DNA of 64,000 bases, taken from Pristionchus mayeri. Lineage: Eukaryota > Nematoda > Chromadorea > Rhabditida > Neodiplogasteridae. Where the stretch lies: NCBI GenBank assembly GCA_036245805.1, contig BTRK01000006.1, forward strand, positions 12,184,365-12,248,364, read 5' to 3'. Position numbers and translations under genes: made by a program. The notes beneath the pieces were generated by a model. That model had not been told where the DNA came from and made no database searches. It saw nothing but the letters and a program-made list of their open reading frames with translations. Positions within the stretch are counted from its first letter, which is position 1. Each line of letters opens with the position of its first letter. This document shows positions 38,619 through 48,860 of this stretch, in pieces.

Positions 38619-41451
38619 TGCAGCCTTCTATCATCCGCGTCGGTTCTCTCAACGTACGAACTCTCCGAACAGCCGACCGAGTTGCCGAACTAGAAGATTG
38701 CGTGAGTGGGGTGCAATTCGATATAATCGCCCTCCAGGAACTAAGAAGAATTGGCCGTACGTCCCTGACCTTGAATGCCAGTGGCCATTTATTGGTTGGA
38801 TACGGTACCAAGTCCGCCAATGGAACCGGATTTCTTGTGGCGCAGCAACTCGCCTCTCACGTAATCTTCCACTCGGTGAATGACAGATTGTCGTTCATTG
38901 ACGTCCCACCTCTTGGCTTGCGTGTCATCACCGTATACGCCCCTACGACCAGTCACTCGGACCAAGATTACGACACCATTTTGAATGAGTTAGGTGCACT
39001 CGTGGATTCCTCCTCCCGTAGTGTTCGTCTACCTGGGGGAGGTAGGGGTCACGTAGTTGTCACTGGCGACTTCAATGCGAAGATAGGACGACGTCTGTCG
39101 GAGGATGAGCACTATATTGGACGACACGGCCTAGGAGACAGAAATGATCGAGGCCAATGTCTCCTCGACTTTTGCACTGAGTCAAAACTGTTCGTTCACA
39201 ACACGCAATTTGACAAACGGGACTCGAGGAAATGGACGTGGATGTCCCCAAACATGCAAACACTAAACCAAATTGACTACATTATATCCCGCAATAAGTC
39301 AATAATCCCGCAATAAGTCAATAATACAAGATGTGAATGTGGTCGGTCGATTCAACTTTACAACCGATCATCGACTAGTTATGGCACGTCTGAAAGTTCT
39401 GAACAAATCAAGGAGGTTTTACAATCAGCCTCGCCCTCTTCTGCAATTTGATCGAACACTGTTTACAAGAAAGATCATTTCAAAGTCTAAGGATGACTTC
39501 ATGTGCTACAAGAAGATCACATGCACTATAGGAGAAATCGCACACGACTCAATGGTTCCGAGGCATCAAGACGAAAGATTTTCAAAGACGACAAAGGATC
39601 TATTCGAGAAAAGGAGACGTATTAGAGATGTCACACCAAATGCTCATAATCGGATTGACTTTTGCCAGACAAACAAACTACTAAGATTCTCTATAGCCGA
39701 AGATCTGCGAAAGAAGCATTTGGAAGTGGTGAGAGAAGCTGTTAGATACGGGTACAGTACACGAAGAGCGCTACGATCGTCGCAAATCGGAAATACTCAA
39801 ATGAATCAGCTGGAAAAGCCCGATGGTTCTATCGCCTACTCCAAAAATGACTTAAGACATGTTGTGAAATCTTATTATGATGATTTATTTGCAAGCAGAC
39901 AAAGACCGTCTAGAGTGACGTGTAAATCAACTGAAACCTTCTTGCCTATCCTCAAAAGTGAAGTTGAATGCTCAATCAGGAAATTGAAGAATGGCAAGTC
40001 TCCTGGCCCAGATAAGATTACTGCAGAAATGTTGAAGAGTGGAATTGATATAATCTCCCAACCTCTTACTTCATTATTCAACGAATGGACCGCCAAGGAG
40101 GAAGTGCCCGACAATCTCTCGAATTCACTCATTTCACTCATATTCAAGAAGGGGAATCAGTTAGATATCACAAACTACAGACCGATAGCGTTGCTAAATC
40201 TGATCTACAAAGTTTTTACATCCACGATCGATACACGAATAGAGTGTACGTTAAATGCAAGCCAAACTCACGATCAAGCCGGATTCAGAAGGAATTATTC
40301 AACACTTGATCACTCCTTTACTATAAGCGAGATTATAAGCAAATCAATGGAATATGACTTTCCCTGTTTCATGGTCTTCATTGACTATACCAAAGCGTTT
40401 GACAGCATCGAATTCGGTTCGGTTTGGGCAGCATTGTCAAAACAAGGAATACATTCTAAAATTGTGAACGTTATGAGAAATGTGTACAACAAAAGTCAAG
40501 TATGTGTGAGATTGGGCAAGGAAAAAGTTCCTATTGACATAGCAAGGTGTCCGACAAGGAGAAGGTGTCCGACAAGGAGACCCACTATCCCCTCATTTAT
40601 TCAATGCAGTGCTGCAAGAATGTTTTAGTGAGCTGAACTGGCAGAATTACGGAATAAATATAGATGGAAAACGGCTGAACAATCTCAGATATGCGGATGA
40701 CGTCGTATTGGTTTCTCATTTTGCGCAAGAAGCTCAAACAATGATAGATGATCTATGCACAGCAAGCAGGAAAGTCGGTCTCGTTATAAACAAGAAGAAG
40801 ACTGTTGTTATGTCAAATCGAAACCAGCCACGACTAATCGCTGACCACGAAGCTCTGAAATACGTCAATTCTTTCATCTACCTTGGAATACGCGTCTCTT
40901 TTGATCAATGCCTAATGCAAGAAATTAATCGCAGGATCGGAAGTGCATGGAGAGGGTTTAACCGGTTTCACGAGTTCCTCACGAACAGAAAGATTGAAAT
41001 GGGACTGAAGAGACGAGTGTACATGATGTGCGTTGTGCCAGCTCTGTTATATGGATCTGAACTATGGAGTCCGACGAAAAAGATACATACTCGGCTCATT
41101 GTAGCACAGCGTAGTATGATGCGGAAAATGTGCGGAGTAACAAGATTGGAACGCCGAACGAATGATTGGCTGTCTCTAAAAGTCCCTCTCCCAGATATCC
41201 GAGCACAGGCAATGGAAAGGAAATGGTTTTGGGCCGCAAGACTGGCATATATAAATGACGACAGATGGACAAAACGTGTGATGGACTGGACTCCGTACGA
41301 TCGAGCCAGGCCAATTGGTAGACCAAAAACAAGATGGAAGGACGAATTTGTGAAGCAACTTGGAGCTAATTGGGGGAGCGTTTGCACAAGAGACCCCGAT
41401 AAATGGAAGAACTGTATCATCCATCAGGCCCAGACCTTGATCAATGGATAA
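38619..41451 (+). pseudogene. RTE-type endonuclease / reverse transcriptase, broken in two places
   Basis: An apurinic-like endonuclease (about 38619-39316: IRVGSLNVRTL, FDIIALQELRR, VVTGDFNAKIG, NQIDYIISRN) is followed by reverse transcriptase (39333-41451: LKNGKSPGPDKITAEMLKSG, ITNYRPIALLNLIYKV, QAGFRRNYSTLDH, FIDYTKAFDSIE, and the catalytic RYADDVVLVS at about 40690). The layout and TKAFDS motif are those of the RTE clade, which replicates by target-primed reverse transcription. The frame is broken at about 39306 by a 19-bp tandem duplication and at about 40545-40580 by an 18-bp tandem duplication plus a one-base shift. The rest is intact, so the copy is young. Confidence 0.92.
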
Positions 41452-41618
41452 ATAATGATGATAATGATAATGATGAATTCATATTATAGTGGTAGCATAC
41501 ACTAGAGCCAACTTCTCGAAAAATGTAGGCCACATGTCCCAGAGCCGGCTTTTAGGAATTTTCCGGTTTGGCTTCCGGCTATACTGTATCTCAGCTCCCA
41601 GACGAGCTAGAGACTTGG

Positions 41619-42748
41619 CAAGGTGCTCAAAATGATCGGAAAAATATAATAAAAAACTTTCATGATATGAACTAAGCGATATAAGCAACGCTCGCCAAGT
41701 TATGCTCTATAAAGCAGATTTTGATCGAGATAAAAAATCGTAGCTTTTTCGAGAGTATGCGTTTCAAGCAATTTTATTGCCAAATATAGTAGGTCGAGTT
41801 CATACACGACTATAAAAAAAACACAAGTCGATTTCTGTGATAGGCCTTTTTGGCAATATGCATTTGAATGCTCCAAAGTGACGTTGGCCATAAAAAGATG
41901 TTCGTTACCCTGCTTTGTTTTGCCCATTATTTAATACCTATTACTATATTTCAACATTTCTGTAATAGGAGACTTCGATAACGTCGAAAAAATAAGAGAT
42001 TTCACAACTTCTGAAAATTCGATTTTGAGACCTCAGTTTTCATCAAATTTACGGCTATCCAAGTCAGAAATTTGACAACAGCTACTATCAACGCTGGGTG
42101 GAACCTTCGACTTGAATTGATTTCTATGAAAAGAACTTCTATATGCGCTCTAAAAGTTATTATATTTTGCTTCGAAGATGCTCGTTCGAAAGGGAATTTT
42201 TAGAACAATTAATTTTTTTGATGTTCAGAATATGATATTTAGTACGGTTCAAGTATATTTCTCAATTGTTGGTAACAATGTATGGTTAAATCAACATTAG
42301 AACTTACTAGCTTTGAGATACGTAAATTTGGTAAAAAATGGGTCTCAAAATCGAATTTTCAGAAGTTGTGAAATCTTTTATTTTTTCGACGTTATCGAAG
42401 TCTCCTATTACAGAAATGTTGACATATAGTAATAGTCATTAAATAATGGGCAAAACAAAGCAGGGTAACGCACATCTTTTTATGGCCAACGTCACTTTGG
42501 AGCATTGCATATTGCCAAAAAGGCCTATCACAGAAATCGACTTGTGTATTTTTTATATTCGTGTATGAACTCGACCTACTATATTTGGCAATAAAATTGC
42601 TTGAAACGCATACTCTCGAAAAAGCTACGATTTTTATCTCGATCAAAATCTGCTTTACAGAGCATAACTTGGCGAGAGTTGGTTATACCGCTTAGGTCAT
42701 AACATCAAAGTTTTTTATTATATTTTTCCGATCATTTTGAGCACCTTG
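41619..42748. repeat. Palindrome, 1.13 kb, following the retrotransposon
   Basis: CAAGGTGCTCAAAATGATCG at 41619 and its complement ending at 42748. Arms of about 400 bp contain TATGCTCTATAAAGCAGATT and GGCCTTTTTGGCAATATGCA; the centre is near 42185. Confidence 0.86.
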
Positions 42749-42865
42749 GGATACTGGTCAACCAGTGGTCGGTCGGGGACTGGCCAACCACTGGTCAGTG
42801 CACTGGTCAACCACTGGTTGGGCGAAACTCCGCCCCATTGCACTGGTTAACCACAGGTTGGGAGA
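42748..42865 (+). repeat. Short direct repeats, CTGGTCAACCACTGGT type
   Basis: Six or so variants of ACTGGTCAACCAGTGGT in 118 bp; each unit is itself a short palindrome. Confidence 0.75.
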
Positions 42866-43059
42866 AACCAGAGTTGGCTAATTGAGGCCATGGTGTTACT
42901 CTTTCCTTCCAACTGATTGAAAATTCCGTATAGAAGAACGAGATGTAAAGCTATCTCGAATGGCCGACTCGAACTCAATGTATGCAAAATATCACTATTA
43001 TCTTCTTTAGAAGACTAGGGATTTCCATGGTTAAATCACGGTCAAGTCTGCATGGAAGA

Positions 43060-44471
43060 TCAGGACGAATCCGCCTCGAAGTCATCCTTGTAGTCTCGCT
43101 GAAAAGTTTATGGTTCTAGTCATAAAATGTATTATTATGGTTTTCTGTTTTTCCGTGAATATACCACAGGCGACTGATTCCAATAAAAAATACATATTTT
43201 CAGTAGACCTTGAAACATATCGGCGTGGCGTCATATCGTGCTGCCAGCGAGTAAAATCGAGATCCCGGAATTTATTGACTACTAGTGAACGAACTCCATT
43301 CTCTCATTTCTCCATTCTCTTTCTCCATTCTCCATTCTCCATTCTCCATTCTCCATTCTCCATTCTCCATTCTCCATTCTCCATTCTCCATTCTCCATTC
43401 TCCATTCTCCATTCTCCATTCTCCATTCTCCATTCTCCATTCTCCATTCTCCATTCTCCATTCTCCATTCTCCATTCTCCATTCTCCATTCTCCATTCTC
43501 CATTCTAGCGCTCGTGATGGGCGGTCGTCCCTGACCCCGCTTTTTTCCGACCTAGTTTGGGGAATCCTCTCCCGTCAGCTTGGGCAACCCGGAGAGTATC
43601 GCCTACTTGGTACACTTCAAGAGGAGGAGCACGGACGGATTCCCATCGTCTCGAGTGATCTACCGTCAAGAAAGCCCCGCTGTCTGCGTTGTGAGTTCCT
43701 AACCGGCGCAAGTCAGGTGTTCGGCGGCAGGATGATCTACTTCGACGCTCAACGGAGATCCTTCACGATCGTCCCTACAGTTGACCAGAGAAGCCAAAGA
43801 AGATCCCATCCCTTGACCTAACGACGCTCTGAGACCGAAGATCCCCATTCCCTCCACACTGAAGTCACCCTCCTGCAGGACCATTGTGCCTGACGTCAGG
43901 ATAAATATGATGAAAAAAATATGATGAGTGAACGAACTGTTGAAGAAATAACGTATGTTAATAGTTGTACGCTTCTTTATAATTTTCTTTATTGTTTTTC
44001 TATTGGGACACGCAGCATCATTGAGGGTTTTCCAGATCATTGGACTATACGACGAGGCTGAAACTTATCCTAATATCTCGCTTTTTATTAAATCAAATAA
44101 ATTCACTCACACTCTCCTCATCCCTCCGTATCTCGAATGCTCCTCCCGACTCCTCCGATCCCTCGCGTATCTTGTCGTAAACCGAATTCTGATAATTACA
44201 GAAATTAAACTTTGCCTGCTGCTCTTGCTGCTCCGCGCCCACGCCCTTCATCACCTGATCGAAGCTGCAAAATAATTTGTTTGATCCAGACGAATCAAAG
44301 ATGTGTCCCAGCGAACAAAAGAGTTACTGTAGTCGAGTGCACCGTTTCGGGAGTGCCTGCTGTGAGCTGATAAGGCCCTGTAGTTCGACTACGAGTGGTC
44401 GATCCTCGACGCTGTCCTTCATCTCGCGTATGGATCGTTCGTACTCTCGCTGACGCTCCACGAGCTCTCTT
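43060..44471 (-). CDS. Duplicated FAM161 3' exon cassette
   Basis: Second copy of the last exons of the FAM161 gene downstream of the first. Exons: 44471-44328 (48 codons, as in 50021-49878, with VEDRPLVVE), 44264-44111 (51 codons) and 43098-43060 (RDYKDDFEADSS, stop). The middle exon equals exons 49836-49788 plus 49734-49654 of the main copy: the old intron between them has lost its 3' part and what remains is read through in frame (AKFNFCNYQNS). Frames and splice sites are open and phases match the donor at 53836, so it could act as an alternative 3' end; no promoter or 5' exons of its own are seen. The last intron holds the retroelement 43296-43924. Confidence 0.68.
43296..43924 (+). mobile_element. 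Non-autonomous retroelement with CCATTCT head and target-site duplication
   Basis: GTGAACGAACT precedes the array (43285-43295) and follows the tail (43925-43935), an 11-bp target-site duplication. Inside: about 28 CCATTCT units (43296-43505), a leader resembling that of the RTE-like element (GCGCTCGTGATGGGCGGTCGT against GCGCCCGTGAGGGGTGGTCGT; CGTCAGCTTGG), about 300 bp of unrelated sequence and an AAATATGATGA repeat tail. No reverse transcriptase, so it depends on another element. Confidence 0.85.
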
Positions 44472-45073
44472 CTGGATTTGATTCAAAGTCAGTTATTGTT
44501 AAGTAACATGATGGAAAAAATAATTGAAGCTTGAAGAACAATTGATTTTTGAGAACTTCTTGAAACATAGTATCTTCGCAAAATTATCTGCATGAATCGG
44601 CTGAAATTAGCCTGACCATGTTCATGCTCCGTATGTTCCTGAACCAACGACTCGGTACCAGGACCTCCATAATGATGGTACATCATAAGATATTGGACTG
44701 TTGTTTAGGGCCACCATAGGAGTCCAAATCCGAAGAAACCTCGATTTGGTTAATTCCGCCAAATCCGGCATTGAGCTCGATTCTTAGGTGAATGGCGTGC
44801 TATGACGGAAAAATTTGACTTAATTCGATTCTACATGTTGATTAGAGTTCGAGAAATGAAACAACGCTCTCTTCATTCTAGACACTATCTCGCCATTCGA
44901 CCGGTCGAGAGAGTGTGTAAAAGGAAGAGACCCGAATTACGAAGTCTAATGTTGATCATACAATTCATATTTCGGAGATTTATATTACCTAATAGTTTGC
45001 TGAATCTTGATACTTTATTTCGAGGATAAGTAGTAAGGAAATGGTTGCAAATGTTATGGATGGCAAAATAATC
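44472..45073. repeat. Duplicated intron block, copy 1 (about 99.5% identical to 50022-50626)
   Basis: By eye about three differences in 600 bp against 50022-50626. It begins at the acceptor of the duplicated exon and stops at AATAATCTCGT. The adjacent exon is only about 90% identical. Confidence 0.85.
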
Positions 45074-45145
45074 TCGTTTTCGTGATGTAGCCATGTCATT
45101 CTCTCTACTCGCATGACATAAACATTCTCTGTTGCGACCAAAGGA

Positions 45146-46550
45146 ATGTATAAACATTGTTTGTCGATCATTAACCCATCAATGACTTGTAACGACAGCG
45201 CTTCAGATGACTGGGACGATATTGCTGACATCTGGTGTAATTTCAACTCGTTTTTCATCAAAGACTTTCCATTCGGGATAATCATCATGTACTGGTTCGT
45301 TTTAATAGCAGCTCATCTGAGGTACGGTCTTCCCATCAACTCGGTGTTACTGTATTTTTCGGAACTGTTTACGTTCTTATCTTTCGGGCATCGGATATAT
45401 TGGAGTATTCCTTCAGAATTTTCGTTTTAAACTCACGTAAGTATTACACAATTGGAAAACATTTGACAATGCATAATTCGGTTTTAGTAATTGGAAGTTT
45501 AATTACGATTTTATTGCTTGGAATCGCACCAGAAGAGAACTCAAATAAAGAAGACTCAAATCAAAAATATGATGATTCACTATGGTGGTCGTTAGCAGTA
45601 AAACTAACTGTAGATAAATACAAAATGATTATAAATTTTAGGCGGGGGTTAGGGTACTTTCGCCCGTCGTTTTCAATCTCGGACTGACTTTATCACGATA
45701 TACAGCAATGTATCAACAACAGAACAACAACAGAGCAATGTAACAACAGAAGCAGGCATGGTGACTATTTATGTATAGTTATTTAATATATTGTTTTAGA
45801 TTTGGGAGTCAAGGAATATCCGCTTGAGCATTCTTATTATGTGGTTGTATATTGTAATATTTAGCCTTCTGTTTGATGTAAGACAATTCTATATTATTTA
45901 AAAAGATTCGTATCTGCTCAGGTAATAGAGCAATGGCTATTTGATCCAATCATCATACCTTGCATATTGGAGATGATTGAGTTTACAATTTGTATAATGA
46001 TTTTCGCGAAATTGAAATTACATGTGGGCTATTCACTAAAACCGAAATTAATTAACTTTTACAGGCTCGACCATCCAGAAATAACACCAATATCCTTTCA
46101 AAATACGTTTCCAGAACAATAATATCATCCTTTCCGATGATTCTGGGTTAACGAATGAAGTAGTGGCAAAATAATGTGTATATTTCAGCAGCACTCCCGA
46201 TCATTCTCTTAGAGATTGCAAATATTCGCCCAGTAAAAATATTTATAAAGAATTTTGTCAAGGTAGACGACGACGGATTACGGGACAACATCGAAAACTT
46301 TTCTATGTAAGTGAACTCAAAATAACCAATCAACGTGCACTTCCAGAGCATCTATCACATTCGCCAACTCATCAACCTTTTGGATTCTGATTATATTCTT
46401 TCCTAAGGTTCACATTATCACTCACAACATTGAGATATTAGCTTACATTTTCAGATTCGTCACGAAATATTCACATGTGAACTCAGTTGTTGCTTAATCT
46501 GCTGTTTTTGCCGTTTTCGATGCACGCAGATTGCTATTAGCAGAAAATAA
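45146..46550 (+). CDS. Seven-helix, chemoreceptor-like gene
   Basis: Probable nematode G-protein-coupled chemoreceptor; class not identified. Exons: 45146-45321, 45417-45436, 45488-45597, 45642-about 45739, 45800-45877, 45922-46023, 46065-46146, 46189-46306, 46347-about 46407, then ATTCGTCAC... to the stop at 46550 (a 48-base last intron; reading through it would stop at 46495). Helices: FGIIIMYWFVLIAAHLRIFV (TM1), IGSLITILLLG (TM2), VVFNLGLTLSRYTAMYQ (TM3 with an SRY at the DRY position), LSILIMWLYIVIFSLLFD (TM4), DPIIIPCILEMIEFTICIMI (TM5), TIISSFPMILAALPIILLEI (TM6) and FANSSTFWILIIFFPK (TM7). The junction after 45739 has mismatched phase and is unresolved. First ATG chosen; 45182 is an alternative. 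It starts 70 bp beyond the duplicated FAM161 block, on the opposite strand. Confidence 0.6.
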
Positions 46551-46668
46551 GGTACGCAATCAATGTCGATATATGTGCTTCTCTGTGTGTATAATGTTTA
46601 CATTTCACAAAAAAATATTTAATGGACAAGGTGTTATCGTATGGGTACAGTGATTAACTGCCGTCGTC

Positions 46669-46784
46669 TTATGCAGTTGGTACGATATCGTCTTGGTCTT
46701 GTGCGGTGTCGATGAGTAGAGGCTGCAATGAGAGTGACATGTACATCTCAGGAAATATTATCAGGGGTGCGAACATGTTGACTA
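46669..46784 (-). CDS. Possible terminal exon of an unknown membrane protein
   Basis: After acceptor TTGTTGCAG (46785) the frame reads a hydrophobic stretch (VVNMFAPLIIFPEMYMSL) and an acidic tail to a TAA at 46669. A possible preceding exon near 46965-47035 ends in phase. Too short to name and could be chance. Confidence 0.28.
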
Positions 46785-47165
46785 CTGCAACAATTGTGAG
46801 CTATATCTAAACGTATGCACCTCTAAACATTTGCATCTGTGATAAATCTGAGAGAATGATCTAAAAAAATTGTTGAAGTGTGAACATTGGTTATCACGTG
46901 CTCTCATTCCCTAACAATGCAGTGGAAAATCAGCAGGAAAACATTATTTCCAAAGAGACGATACCTGCTTCTCCATTACTCGTGGTTGTGCCAACTATTC
47001 GACTACTTCTTATTGGATCCATCGACTTGTACATAGCGCATGTTTTTATATAACCTTGTTCAGTGCTAAAAAAACTTTAAAAATCAAATAATTGATTAAA
47101 TGTAATTACTTACTTTGTTTGTACTTGAACTTTTAGTTGAAAATTGTTAAATTAGTATAGTTGTA

Positions 47166-47330
47166 GGTGATTGAGATCGAGTAGATATCTGAGAGCGGCA
47201 TAATGAGTGAAGAAGGAACAACAAAAGCTAGACAAAGATGCAAGCCAAGGAGTCAGTAGGATTAGTACAGCCGTATGTGAGCACCACCAAGCTTCTCGAT
47301 TCAGTGGCAACCATGCAACACAAAGGACTC
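47166..47330 (+). repeat. Two-block repeat, partial copy
   Basis: GATTGAGATCGAGTAGATAT and GTCAGTAGGATTAGTACAGC are present; the closing block is lost. Confidence 0.5.
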
Positions 47331-48158
47331 CTCTTCTTTACGAGAGAGGGAGAGTGGAAGAGAGAAAGACACGATAGTGAGATATCTGATGTGTGTGAGA
47401 GAGAGAGAAAGAAGTGAATTGTACACGATGCGATATTTGGCATTTGAATTAGAATTTTATTTAATGGAGTATCGATTTTAATACAGAGGAAGTTGAAGCA
47501 TCATCAGCAGTGAGACGGGGGAGTTTTGCCACCTTGTTCACCTCACCCGTTCTGTTTGCCGTTCTGAGATGTGTTTTAGCTGCTAGTCGACCTATAATTT
47601 GTCTTCCGTTTCATTGAAAATAAATATAAATGACGACACTCCATTTTAAAATGTTCATCCGATAGTGCCAATTATTTCGTCGTCATCTCGAATAATTAAA
47701 TATTGTGCAGGCACTCACTCGGTTCCTTTGAATCGCCTATGGTTTCCCGGGTCTGGTCGCTCTCCATTTATTTAAACATGAAGCACCTGCAATCGCATCC
47801 AATGTACAACTGCACTCACAAGAGCATCTTCGAACGGTAAAAGTACCCTCCGGGGGGGGGGGGGGGGGGATTGAATTCGCGGCCAGTCCCTGAATTGAAA
47901 CCCAAGTACCAATTTGAATAGTGGTACTGTATTATACTGTAAATCGAGTACTTAGTCCATTCACAGTGTGATACAGTATGAAAAGCTTAATTGGCACGCT
48001 AGGGATTGTATTTCAGTGACTACCAGCGAATACAAAATAATTCCCCCGGACTTGTACTTATCAATTAGCAATATGCCTGACAGGCATTGCCTGTACCTTG
48101 TTTTTAACGCGCATTGTAGAGTGCATTTCCACATGGTCTCACACTTGCAGTGTATGCA

Positions 48159-48312
48159 GAATGAAGTGACATCGTGTATAGATCTGAAAAAGGGTAATGA
48201 AAATCGACGATAGAGCGCAATTCTAGTAGAGGAAAGAGCCGATCACACAATCGTTCCTTCCCCCCTTCCACTCTCTGTGTGCTACCTAGCAACAAAGAGG
48301 ACTCCTCTCCCT
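48159..48312 (+). repeat. Two-block repeat copy
   Basis: GAAGTGACATCGTGTATAGA, CACACAATCG and GCTACCTAGCAACAAAGAGG in order. The 47.35-48.15 kb stretch before it, including a G run at 47853-47869, shows no gene. Confidence 0.62.
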
Positions 48313-48860
48313 AGAGAGCGATGGCCGTCTGCAACGAATGTGAACAAACCAGAAAATACGGTTCAGTTTTTCTGTGACAATGAACGCTTTATCAAGAAAA
48401 ACGTTGAACATCTATCTCTCTTTTTACAAATTGTGAAAATATTTTCGATCGATACTTCGATTATCAATTCGAGATACACCACCTATCTCTACTAAATGTA
48501 TCGATGAAAGCTCTCGACGAGTGATACGAGGTTGACACAAAACACTGGGAAAGACTGTGATCGTGAAATTGACATAAGACGAGGATTCTAATTATTGGTT
48601 GCTAAGTATTATGCTTTTCTTGCAGATCCAGGGAATAGAGTTGGTGATTGTCTTTTCATTTGTGGGAAATGAAGAGAGAATATTCCAAATTTCGAGATAC
48701 TATGGAAGAGGATACTCTCTCCCCTCCCCCTCCAAAATATCCTAGGCAAGCTCGCTAGTTTCCGTTCTCTCTGTGATGTTGGACAACTTAGAAGGTGAGC
48801 GCTTAGGAGACGAGGGGCCTGGAAAAAGAGCTTCTTCGATGTGATATCACTGATAATTCT

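Larger units (their letters stand above)
38285..41475 (+). mobile_element. RTE-like non-LTR retrotransposon with minisatellite 5' end
   Basis: From the 5' CCATTCT array (38285-38510) through a GC-richer leader with GTCAGCTTGGACAACC, an endonuclease and reverse transcriptase reading frame, to a short ATGATGATAA repeat tail (about 41450-41475). No long terminal repeats. The element at 43296-43924 shares the array and leader. No clear target-site duplication was found here. Confidence 0.88.

Noticed and set aside
43110..43821. Long ORFs over the second CCATTCT array and the following leader
   Set aside because: Same artefact; the region is a retroelement without a protein.
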